A stretch of DNA of 64,000 bases from Pomacea canaliculata (Eukaryota; Mollusca; Gastropoda; Architaenioglossa; Ampullariidae): assembly GCF_003073045.1 (NCBI RefSeq), contig NC_037591.1:39820589-39884588 (forward strand). The letters are read 5' to 3'. A program made the position numbers and the translations under genes. Numbering within the stretch: position 1 is the first letter of the stretch; each line of letters begins with the position of its first letter. This document shows positions 24,763 to 35,916 of this stretch, in pieces. Below the pieces are notes generated by a model that was not told the DNA's origin, made no database searches, and was given only the letters and a program-made list of their open reading frames with translations.

Positions 24763-24870
24763 TTATTTGTTTCATCCCAGTGAAAATTCTCCTTTGCAAA
24801 ATGAAGAATGGAAACATTCTCCTGTCTTTTGTGTACACAGACTTTTATTTCATCGTTACAAAGGTGAGAA

Positions 24871-24876
24871 AATAAA
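24871..24876 (+). terminator. Poly(A) signal AATAAA, gene A
   Basis: This is the first AATAAA after the gene A stop codon (24760-24762), about 110 bp downstream. That distance suits a short 3' UTR. Confidence 0.45.
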
Positions 24877-24879
24877 TTT

Positions 24880-27499
24880 GTTTAATATCAGTCCCATGGT
24901 TTGCAAAGCTTTCATCACATGTAGCATAAACATAAAAACTTGAAGGCCTGTATCTATTTCATAATTTGCATAATGTGCAGCAGATCTAAAATTTTAAGCA
25001 ACATGATTGCTTTCCTCTAGTTTTGTATTTGTATTTCCAATTTCTATCCAAATAATAATTATAACAACACCTTGTAATGCGCAACACCACGATCAAGATA
25101 GGTCGCACTCGCTGCGAGACCAGAAATGACAAAAGAACAGAAAGTGGACAGTGAGTTGTGTACAGACAGAAGGTAAAGCAATGGATGAAGATATGAAGGA
25201 CACAGTAAACAGCTGGAGCTGCACTTGATGGTTAACATGACAGACACTATTGTCAGGGAGTTATGGATAATTATTCAGGAAAGTACTTTGTGAACAGATA
25301 TGTTTTCATAGAGCAGGTGAATGTAGCCTTGTAGTCCGAGTGGCGATTATGATGTGAATAGAGGTCCACACGGAGGACGTCTGATGAGATGTCAGAGGTC
25401 AGAATCGTGTAAAGCTAACGCAAGATACACTTAATTAATATACGGTTCCAACCCTACTATTGGCCGTATGCACAAGGTAAACATGTGTATGTACAGTCCT
25501 GTTGTCTATATTATGGTTCTTTATCTAACCACCATGACGTCACTGAGCTTGTGTCTCGCGAGAGAAAATAACAGTTATTGCGATGTTTGTTTACAACAAG
25601 GACGCCGGCGCACAGACAGCAGCCAGTTACAATTTAACCTTCGTTTAGTTTATTGCTTGTGAGCTCAAAGCAAAATTCTATATTTGTTGTAAACAAAAAT
25701 ATACAGTAAAGATGTCTTGTATTGTTATGATCAGGTATTTGATTCCATTAATAATATTAACATATTAGTGTGTCACAGCCTTGCAAATTAAGTAGACTGA
25801 TGAAGGAGAATATCAACACAGGAGATCAGTCTGGTGTTGACTGGTAATTATGGGGTGAGTGACCTACGAGCCAAAGGATTTATTTATAGACTATACATTT
25901 ATTTTAGCCAAAGTGCTGTACCATAACGCTAGCCTGAGTGTAATATTTTTCTGGGACAGTTTTATATTTGTTATTGCATGTTGAGACTGCTACATAGAAA
26001 TTGCCCACCTTTCCTAAACCTTTATAAATGTATCTGTCAACAGTTTTGGCAAAACAATCAACTAAATCGTTTAATTATTGTCACATGAATAAGGTGATTA
26101 GTGGCACAGTGGGTGAAGGCACCTATCACCAAGATAATAAGAATCGGGAATCGCTGGTTTGTATCTCTTTCCCTTTTGGTTATTTAATTAATATTGTTAT
26201 TATTAAAACCAAATTAAACGTTTCGTGGTTTGAGTAAAATTAAACTTTGTAATAAAGTTTATAATAAAGAAAAAACATTAAATAGTTTCACACTAAAAAA
26301 ATATACCATAAAATCATTATTCAGTAAGTTGAGCCATGAACCAGTCAATCATTTATTTGTACAATCATTGTTCTTAACCACTTGTTCTAGGAGTCCCGCG
26401 TGCTCCTAGCTCTGAAACTGTAATTAAAAGGAAATGCCATCTTGATTGTGTCTTATTATTCGTATCTAAAGGTTATTTTATGAATGAGTCATAAGTGTAG
26501 TTTTTTTTTCAAAAGACTGAATTTTGTTCACTGTAAGATAAAACATAACAAAATATTTGCTGAAATGTGATAGAAAATTATTACAAGATACAATTTATGA
26601 TTTGTAAAAGACAATTTTCCTGTTTGCTAGAAGCAAGTCAATAAATAATAAAGACTTCAAGCCAGAAATAAGAAGACAGGTCCTGTCCAGTACCACGATA
26701 CTTTCATACAAGCTTCTTAGTCACTCCTTGAAGGACTTTCAAGTGCAGTTTGGGCGGTGGACTTTAAGCTCAAGTGTCCTCATCACATCATCAAGTATGT
26801 CTTCATGTTTAAGCCGTTCGCAAAGCATGCCAATGACTTTTGTGGGAAGTGTTTTTCTAGATGTTGTAAGCGTGTAGTTTGACATCAGAGGTTGCCTGAT
26901 TTATGATTGGGAGTAATTGTTTAGTGGGTTAAGGGTTTGCCATCAGCTCCCAAATTATCCGTTACCTTGACGATGTAGGAGTCGCCACCTACTACACTAA
27001 AGAAATTGCCAATGTCCGAAGACTTACTTTCGTGAATTGAGCGCTGCGGTTACAGATTTGAAGTATAATTACTTTGATATATATATATAAACTAGATACA
27101 TTTATAGGAGCGGTAGAAGAACGGTACATATATCAACAGCCAACATCAAACAGGAAGTGGTCATCCCTCAGCTTAGGGTGGGGTCACATGCATCCATTAT
27201 TCTTCAATGTCCTTAGAGGCCGCAGGCAGCTGACGAGAAGCACGTGTTTCTCCTATCATGCACTCGTGTATGTCCTATCTATCCGAAATGGAAGTTCCTC
27301 GCTTGTCCCTCAAGTCTTGAGTTATTTATATTCACGTGATATACCTTTATGCTGCTATGAATTTTTTTCATAAGTTTATTGAAATCTGAGATTGCCTTGT
27401 TGGACCGTATACGGCGCGTGGCCGGACGTTCCTCACCCCTCATCTACGATGACAGTTTCCTGTCAAAACTCGACCTTTCATCACGTGTACTGCTAGGGT
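24880..27499. other. A-B intergenic spacer
   Basis: No supported gene. Apart from the SINE fragment at 26090 and an isolated TGACGTCA near 25533, I see no clear structure. Confidence 0.4.
26090..26170 (+). mobile_element. SINE head fragment in the A-B spacer
   Basis: GATTAGTGGCACAGTGGGTG resembles an A-box region, followed by CACCTATCACCAAGATAATA and then CTGGTTTGTATCTC as a worn B box. This is the tRNA-like head only. Confidence 0.33.
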
Positions 27500-28200
27500 C
27501 AAGTGCTGCGAAAAACTTCCTGTTAACAGCAGCCATTAAGTTAATATGACAGTTTAAAAACTTGAAAGTAAAAGTCCTTCCGTATATCTTCATTTTCTGT
27601 CCTGTTTTTTCTCTCCTCCTTTATTTGTGAGTATACAATAATATACTATATATAGAAAGACACTATATATATATATCAAGCACACAAAAGTCTTCTGACG
27701 ATAAAAAAGACAACTAAAAGGCAGTTTTTGTACGTGTTTGTTTGTGTGTGTGGTTGTATATTTCATTGACATCAAAATATTAAGACACACATAAAGTAAC
27801 ATTAAGATTTCTAAGCAACTGTTGTATCAAGCATACACTTGGTAGAAGTAAAATTAAACATACAGACAACTTTTTTATTAGTTACTTAAAGTACAACGAA
27901 ATAATAAACTGTATTTTAGTTAAATTTTATTGTAGAGCCTGTGATTCATAAAAGCAGTTTTTTTTAATTTGACTTCTCAAGTTTAGTGCAGGGTGAAGGG
28001 TGTAAACAAATTCTTCCGGTAAACAGCAGCCCGTAAATGTTACAGTTTAAAAACTTCAAAGTAAGCGTTCCTTTTCTATTTCCTCATTTCTTTCCTGAAC
28101 AATTTGCTTCTGCTTTCATTTCCATGTGTGCATAAAAGTAAAATAAAAATAACGCATTAATTATTGAATGTATATCAATTGCCACATATAATCATTTCAG
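27500..28200 (+). promoter_or_regulatory. Duplicated 5' flank of gene B with two possible non-coding first exons
   Basis: Two diverged copies of one segment lie at about 27500-27620 and 28000-28110. Both contain an AACAGCAGCC core, then CAGTTTAAAAACTT, then a donor-like GTAAAA or GTAAGC (after 27567 and 28060), then a pyrimidine-rich TTTC/TCCTG stretch. The coding leader exon has an acceptor ending at 28200 (TCATTTCAG), so at least one upstream non-coding exon is needed. Either copy could supply it. Exact transcription starts cannot be read from sequence. Confidence 0.4.
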
Positions 28201-28205
28201 TGAGG

Positions 28206-28435
28206 ATGGAACTAGTGCCGACTATAGTATTCCTTGTATCAATCTGTGCAGTCGCTTCTCAGCAACGAGCCGAAGGTAAGAGAAATCTTGTAGGCACACA
28301 AGTGAATAAGAATGTTATACTATTCTTCTAAACGACATGAAAACATTATTCTAGCTTATCTCAGAATTTCAGTCGCTCGGTGTCCGGTGTAACGCTCTTT
28401 GTTTCTTTTTTATTTTAATAATAATAATAATAATA

Positions 28436-28532
<97 letters not shown>

Positions 28533-31500
28533 TGTACTGTGAAGTGTGCACACATCGTTGTCTTTTAGTATTATGTCTGTTTAATAAATATTTTTAAACC
28601 TCATTATCATTCGATTTTTTAATTGATGTATCTTATATAAGGAAAGATAATATTTTGTGTCTTATTGCACTATCATTACATAACTACTATATGCTTGAGT
28701 TTATTGAAGTGTCTGACCTCATTACGCTTTTATCATACACAGATCTGTTGTTTGGTTGTTTTACCTTTACATTTAAAAAGATCACCTGTTCGTGATTTGC
28801 TTAGTTTTCTATAGTCAGTGTGATTCTGCCTATTTAGTGGTAAGGTATTTTATACAGAGTGAGTAATATATGTATCTTTCCTAAATATTGTCGTTTAGTA
28901 TGTATTTCTTCAAAGTGAATACAATTCTAGAAGCTTATTGTATGTTTTTAAAAGGGAATGTTTCTTCTACAGTAGTACTGAGGGTGAAGAGTTTGTAGAC
29001 CATAACGCGTATTTGTTTCTCTCTAGATTGTGGAGGCAATTTCACACAGCCTTCTGGTTCCATTTCGTCGCGTGAGCGGCCCAGTGGCGCAACGGTTAGC
29101 GCCTGTCACCAATACAGTGAAGGTTGGCTGCCCAGAGTTCATTTCTCGTCTCGGGCACGCAGTTCTTTCTCTGCACGTGGCATCTGTTTACAGGGCTGGC
29201 TGCTTGCCGTAATATAGCCTTAGTTGCTGACACGGCGTAAAACACCAATGCCCCCCCCCCCCTCCATTTCGTCGCCATTGTACCCAAGAAGCTACCCCAA
29301 CCATCAAGACTGCATCTACGTCATCCAAGCCGTTGAAGGGCACCGCGTGACTTTGCAGTTTGTCGTTTTTAAACTGGAGCCAGGCTCCACCCCCAGTGTC
29401 TGTGACCACGACTACGCGCAGGTGACTGTCACGCGCATGTGAGATGACACCTGAGACACCGCAAGCTTCTCCTCTCTTCTGTCTCCTTTCTAAGGTTTAG
29501 TGGTACAACGAATGAACACTGGTACAACAAATATTAAATGTCTTGTGTTCAAATCTCATCTTGGCCACATTGTTTTCTCATTCTCTATTTGTAGCTGTTG
29601 TTTGTGATATCACCTTAGTTTCTGAGTAGAGGACCACTATAATCACCGCCTTCCCCTTCTCGATTTTCCCTCTTATTTTGAATGTTTATCAGTAAAACTA
29701 CATTGATAAGTGAATAATAGAATCAGGTAATATTTTCATCTGTTCAATTAAACAAGATTCGGGATGGCGATTCTGTGGTGTCGCCCTCTGTCGGCATTTA
29801 CTGCAACTCAACGTTTCGTCCCAAAGTGAGGTCAACGAGAAATGTCTTGTGGATCAAATTTCATTCCGACTTTTCAGTGTCCAAACCTGGCTTCGAGGCG
29901 ACCTACACTACAGGTGAGACATAGAGTGCAAGTAAGGCTTTGAGCAAAAGTCTCTAATCTTGCAAAGACCTTGATACCACTTGTATTACAGTGTTTTGGA
30001 TAGAATGTGGCGATAACAAGATAACATATTTCGATAATAAAATGTGAATAGCAAATTAGTGATAGTTATCCAAAGAGTCTCTTTTATTTAGTTCAGCACT
30101 TTGAGCATCACTTGTCTTCATTGGAAAGAGATGGAGATGGTAGGAATTTGGATAAAAATAATAGCAAGGCTCCATCAGTAAGATCGCTGTAGAGAGTCTG
30201 ATTTTTATATTCAGGAATCATTCCCCAGAAGTTTCTCCTGACGACCAACACGTATCTCCATGCCATTCACCGCATGGACGTGGACACCGGAAGTAACTTC
30301 GTCATCCCAATAGACGGCCTGTCAAACCCTATTGCCGTTGACTACGACCCAGTGGATGGTCGATTATACTGGACGGACCTCGTTGAAAAGACGATTCGTT
30401 CCGCAAACCTCGATGGCAGTGGCGTGCGTCTCGTCCGGAATCTCGGCCCTCGTGAGTTCCTTGTGAAGTAGCTATGCTATGTTCCAATGGAGTTCCAATG
30501 TAATGGTTCCAAGTCCTTTTGTGACCCCTGTGTGAACGTCCTAGTTATGGCTAATCTGTAAATAAGTTTTAACTATTTTAATTCCCTCTTTCTCTGTCTT
30601 TCCCTCTTAAAAGAAACTTGTGTACAGTTTTAGGAGAAGCTTATGTAAAACATAAACCTTGAGTGGACAGAGAAAGCAATCATACTTTCTGTTGTACAGA
30701 AGCAGTGCCGGATGGACTTGCAGTAGACTCTCTCTCACGGCTAATCGTCTACACTGACACAGGAAATGACGTCATAGCCCTGATAGCCATGAACAGCTAC
30801 AACCACAGAGTTGTCGTCCAGTCCGACCTCGACGAACCCAGGGCCATAGAACTGGATAAACACAGTGGGTGTGTTGATTGCTGATATCTCGAACATTAAA
30901 AGAAGAAAGACGACAGTCAGTCTCAGGTCATTTCCTCTCCCGGAGTCCAGCAGGATCCCGAGCACGAGCACAAATAAAACCCTGGACAAAAAATAACTCT
31001 GGAAAAATCTAACAATCATTGAATTTTAAATATAGGATACTACTAATCAAATATTCCCCAATTTAAAATTTACATTCATGTGACAAAAAAATCAATTTGC
31101 TTCTTATTGCTAAATAAAAATAAATGTTCTCACAAATTCTGCAGTAGAACTGACAAAACTATCATGGCTGTAACCAAACCAAGCTAAAGTCATACGAGAT
31201 TACGCTGATGATGCTAATGAAAATTTTTCATTGTCGATTTAATTACAGAAGTTCACTAGTAAAGTGCAAGGTCTAGTTAAGTGTTGGGAGGTCTCAGTTC
31301 TTGGACATATCAAGCTCACTCTGTATAGTTCTGTGCTCATCGTGCTAAAGGCAAACAACAAAATATATTGAGTCAGAACTGAACACCTGTAGAGAATGAA
31401 ATGAAGATGCATGTAAACTCTGTAACTCTGCCGCCATGACAAGGAGTTAATTTATTTGTCAAGAAAGAGTGATGTACTGGAGCGACTGGGGCGCCACCCC

Positions 31501-34170
31501 TAGAATAGAGCGAGCCAACTATGACGGCACTGGACGCAAGACTCTGGTGTCAGGGTTCCAGTACCTGCACTGGCCAAACGGTCTGGCTCTGGACACAGTC
31601 GGTGAGTCTCACTCTTCTCTTCCATTCTCAAACCAGTACTCTAGGTTTCATTTGGTTATACTAATATAATGATCTCTTTGTATGAGGTAGAAGTCCATTT
31701 TCCTTCGATTATGTTTACCGTTGAATTGTCACCCCTGTTTGAAGGGAAAAAGGGAAAACAGGTACAAATTATATATGATTTTCCTTTGCAGTTCTTTGAC
31801 ATAAAAATTAACAGGTCCAAGTGTCTGGAAGCATATTGTTTCAACAACAAAAAAATAGCTTCATCAGCTAAAACTGTAGAATAATTTTTCTCTGTGCACG
31901 TATCCTCAGGTTTCTTTATAGTCATTCATAACGATATATGTGGTGTTTGTGTGTGTGTGTAGCCGGCAGAGTCTACTGGGCAGATGGATATACAAGTAAA
32001 ATTGGATGGACGGACTTGGAGGGCACAGTTGTCTCCATAGTGATCTTCCTTTCAGGCACACATAGAATGTTTGGTCTTGACCTTCATCTCAATAACCTCT
32101 TTGTTACAGACTGGAGTGACACAAGGTAAAGCTTTTACTGATGAGAATATTTGCCCATTGTTAATGACAAGGATTCCTTTACGATTCCGGCTTCTTTACC
32201 CTATTTGAAGCAGAGGTAAATAAAAGATGTCACAGTCGTAACACACATAAACAAAGGTGTGAAGCGAATTAAATTTTGTTAAAACATGAAGTCACTGAGG
32301 CTTATCGAGGTGTGATCAGTCTTATTTACAATGTCTTAGTGAATGAAGATTTTCATTAACGGTGTCACAGTGTCCAGCCTACTACCACCTACATCCACCG
32401 CATGAGTGCTGACGGGACTAACAGGAAAACTATTGGAGTTGTGAATGGACGATTAAACGACATACACATCTACTCGGAAGAATTAGAGGATAACGGTCAG
32501 TGAGTTCTGTTTATTCAAATCAAACTACTCTCCTACCGCTCGATTCTTGGTGGTATTATTTTTTATTTGTGCATTTCTTGGGGTTGTATGACAATAGTTA
32601 TTTGTAAGATGGTAGCATTGTTTCCATTTACTGTTATTCAGATGGGATAATGTAAAGAAGTTTTTGAAAAGCTTCAAATTTTAGTACTTACCTAGATTGA
32701 ACGAGTTAACATCGTGGAAGCTTGGAATTGCGAAATTAAAATCCAAATTCCTTGCGCTTGATACATACCTTTTATCTTTTCTGTCTTCGTAACAAGTAAT
32801 ACAATGTTTGTTCTTCTGTAGTGAGTGTCTCTTTAGAATTTTATTCCTGGAGTTTATGCTTTACAAATGTCAGATCCAAATGGTTGCGGCAACAATAATG
32901 GTGGTTGCGACTACATCTGTGTACCTGCACCCGGCAACACCAGTCAGTGTTTGTACCCGGATGGTATTGCCACCGGACACATCATCACCAGCGTCCCCAC
33001 GGGCTCTAAGACAACCACCCGTAATGACATCAGAATGACCAGGCCTGTCATCAGTGTCACACCTGCTGGTCGGAAAGTCACAGCTGGCAGTCAAAGATTT
33101 GCAGCTGCTGTCAACAAAGTCTTAGCTGCCATAAGTAAAGGTCCATCTGACATCAACACACGTACACCCAGCATCTCCAGAGTAAAAACTGTGGTCACCA
33201 ATTTCAGCAGGGACACAAGTACAATCCACGGTAGGTGTTTTGAAGACTTACCTTTAGTAGAAGAACGATGACCAGATATTTATAACTTGGATGCCAAATA
33301 TCTATGGTTACCGGACATTTTTAGGTGATCACTGACCTATACTCAAGATAACAGAGGTCGTCTTCTTTTAAGTTTCAGAGGCTCCCATCATCAGTCCTCA
33401 ACTTATCATATTTGTCATCGGCTGTATTATCGTCAGCGTTACAGCTGCATCATGCGTCACTTTCATCATCGTCTATAAAAGACGAAAACGTAAGAAACAG
33501 ATAGATATTACTAATAAATGTATACGCTGGTTGTTTTAACGGATGTGTATATTTTTATATGGTTGTAATGTGTGTTTGTACCTGATTATATGTATGAGTG
33601 TATGGCCCTAGTGAGACTTTCCATAGCAAACCACTCAGCTTATAGTTTCTAAGTGTAGCTGCATGCAGGAACACACCAAATTCTTCCAATTAAAAAAAAT
33701 GTAATGTACCTGATGCTTACAGGACATTGTCTAACTTGCTGTGTATAGGTGATCAGAATAGCCATACGACTGCTGTGACCTCGGCACCGGAGGTTGACCG
33801 TCCAAGTCACATAGAAGCGCCACCTATAGACATATTCTCCACAGACTACCTGACTCCAGTCGCTGCTGACTCGAACTACGAAGATGAGGAGCATATCTAC
33901 CACGAGCTACACACCATTTATGACACTTTTAAGGCCACGTGTATGTATTTTTTTCTTGTTTTTGTATATTGTATTATTTTTTATTCAGTCTCCATAATGC
34001 AAGAACACAAATCCGCATTTCAATTGCTCGATCAGTGCAGTCAAAGAATATCATGTATCCATACAGCAATCACATTTTACAATTACAAGGAAGCTAAGGA
34101 GTCAAAACTCGAGTATGTTTTGTATTTTACAGCCCGCGACAGTGGAGACTACCTGAAGCTTACGAAGTGA
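28206..34170 (+). CDS. Receptor gene B: CUB / YWTD-propeller / EGF / TM with tyrosine tail; CUB exon interrupted by a SINE
   Basis: Exons: 28206-28275, 29027-29421, 29757-29913, 30215-30451, 30700-30868, 31468-31601, 31963-32125, 32371-32495, 32874-33230, 33379-33489, 33749-33940, 34133-34170. Without the 204-bp insertion in exon 2 the sum is 1944 nt (647 residues). Order: signal peptide ([16 protein letters not shown]), CUB to about residue 139, propeller to about 415 (RLYWTD, LIVYTD, VMYWSD, RVYWAD), an EGF motif with four cysteines ([12 protein letters not shown]) fused in one long exon to an 85-residue Ser/Thr-rich stalk, a TM segment ([13 protein letters not shown], then KRRK), and a tail with YLTP, YEDE, YHEL, YDTF and YLKL. 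The SINE keeps the length a multiple of three but brings an in-frame TAG in its 3' part, so this allele should end inside CUB. All other exons are open, so the loss looks recent or polymorphic. The exon 6 acceptor is weak. Confidence 0.8.
28416..28532 (+). repeat. (AAT)n-(ATT)n palindromic microsatellite, gene B intron 1
   Basis: About seven ATA/TAA units turn directly into about thirty ATT/TTA units. The two halves are complementary, so the tract could fold on itself. Confidence 0.9.
29072..29262 (+). mobile_element. Young SINE inserted in the CUB exon of gene B
   Basis: A 191-bp SINE of the same family lies between perfect 13-bp direct repeats TCCATTTCGTCGC (29059-29071 and 29263-29275). 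It has an A box (29085-29095), a weaker B box near 29134-29147, and a 12-base C tract at its 3' end. It splits the conserved CUB stretch SISSPLYP. Insert plus duplication is 204 bp, a multiple of three, but an in-frame TAG follows CTTGCCGTAATA in the SINE. Confidence 0.88.
29490..29670 (+). mobile_element. Diverged SINE in gene B intron 2
   Basis: An A-box-like TTAGTGGTACAACGAATG and a B-box-like GTGTTCAAATCTCATCT are followed by a CCACATTGTTTTCTCATTCTC body resembling the 12985 SINE. It is old and heavily mutated. Confidence 0.4.
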
Positions 34171-34248
34171 CAACAGATGTTGCACGTGCCCAAGACTGCG
34201 CCGGACTAGCTGCTCTTCGATGTTTCTCTTTTTGTAAAGCAGCCGACA

Positions 34249-34254
34249 AATAAA
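34249..34254 (+). terminator. Poly(A) signal AATAAA, gene B
   Basis: This AATAAA lies about 80 bp after the gene B stop codon (34168-34170) and is followed by TG/T-rich sequence, as expected for a cleavage region. Confidence 0.55.
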
Positions 34255-34259
34255 AATGT

Positions 34260-35908
34260 GCTAAATATTTCATTATCCATTGAACTATTTTCTTCCTTTT
34301 TTGCGTAGAGTTAATAACATTATTGAGAGTAATAGTCTTTATTTTGACTGTTAATCTTCATGCTACGTTTGGCCATGATGAAGGAAACGTTTGTCTTTTC
34401 TTGTCATTGCACATTGTCATCCAAGAAAAAACTGCACATGGATAAATAAAGTCAAAGCACATTGTTTTCCTTTTTGTTATTGTACATTCTGCAACTATAA
34501 AGCGACTCACGAACCAAGATTTTCCTGTTTCTGTGTCTGGAAGTCCGATACAGGGGAGAGTACTTGAATGCACAGGATCGAAAGAAGGTGTCTGTATTTA
34601 TATTCTGTTGCATCAAACTGAAGGCCAGCTTTCATGGTCCACTGCTTCTTCATCTCATGTGTGATACATCAACATGTGGTAGTTGTTTCATTGTTGTCTA
34701 AATTATTTTCTTATCACATGGTGCGTCTTGCCACTGACATTATCATATGATGATCCAAAACATTTTTTTTGGTTGATATTCTTCATACTACTTAGATATT
34801 ACCTCTCAAAGCGATTATGTATTAAAACTAAAATATTTGATGACTTGTGTGATAAACAATATGCAGTTTAAAAAATAAATGTTATTGACTTTTATGCTTT
34901 GTTATGATTGTTTGTTGTTATAAGTGGGCAAACCAACAAGAGATTGTACAGCTTGTTAAATGAAAAGCTGTTTTGTTTCAGCTCTCATTTTAACGCATTA
35001 AACTTTCATTTAAATTTTATTAAAATAAAACGAAATGCATCAGACTTACAAAATCATTCTAAAAATGAACTTGAATTTGTTTGTTTTCTGTTTATGTATA
35101 GTTGAACGTATTTGTGTGTTTTTCTTTTTAGTAAAGCGCTTTGAGTCCGTCTTTCCTTTGATGGGAAAAGCGTTACACAATTACATCATCACAGCAATCA
35201 TCATTCAACAAGTGCTGAGGGTGGCTTGAGTGACTTTTAACCTTCGTTGATCATTGGAGTTCGATGTGTATTGGAGATAATTTATCATTGCAATGTGACT
35301 GTAGGATGTACTGTGTGTATCCGTGGGCCACTGATTGTAGTTTATGCTGTATGTGGAGCTTCTGAGGCTGATCACAAGATGTAAGATGCAGTGAGGAAGG
35401 TATTCACTCGTTTAGTTCTTATTCACTCTCCAGGATGTTGGCAAAGTCACATCGACTTCGATCTTGCCGCACCTCATCAAGCAACATGCACGTGAATGGA
35501 CTGAATTTTTTTTTATAAAGCATTGCGAGTCATCTGCCCTATCCCTATTAGAAAACACGGCCACAGTTAAAACCTCTCGCCTTTTGTCAATGTTTGATGT
35601 GCGCCCCACACTTCACTCCGTGCTTGTTCAACATAAGAGCTTGCTAAGGGAGAGCACTTCCTGGTCTATTCTAAACACACCGAGTTCGTTCCTCCTAATC
35701 ATCAGTGCATCTGTCATTCGATTTCCACCTGGACTGTGCACTCAAATGGGAAATATACTACGAGTCACACTGAGTAATTTAACAGGTAAGTCATTTTACT
35801 CAAATTGTGTTCACACGCCACAGACTCCATTAAAAATTTAAATTCAGATTTTGTTTGTTGAGATGCCATAGCAACATTTAAATGTCAATGTTTTGGTTTT
35901 CATTTCAG
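34260..35908. other. B-C intergenic spacer and gene C 5' region
   Basis: A LINE-tail-like GTAAAGCGCTTTGAGT with AAAAGCGTTACACAATTA lies at about 35130-35185. A donor-like AACAG|GTAAGT at 35785 could end a 5' exon of gene C, because the coding leader exon has an acceptor ending at 35908. No separate gene is supported. Confidence 0.35.
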
Positions 35909-35916
35909 CAAACCAG

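Noticed and set aside
35464-35785. Open frame that could join in phase to the gene C leader
   Set aside because: It would put over 100 residues before a good signal peptide. The downstream ATG at 35917 matches the leaders of the other copies, so this is more likely 5' UTR.
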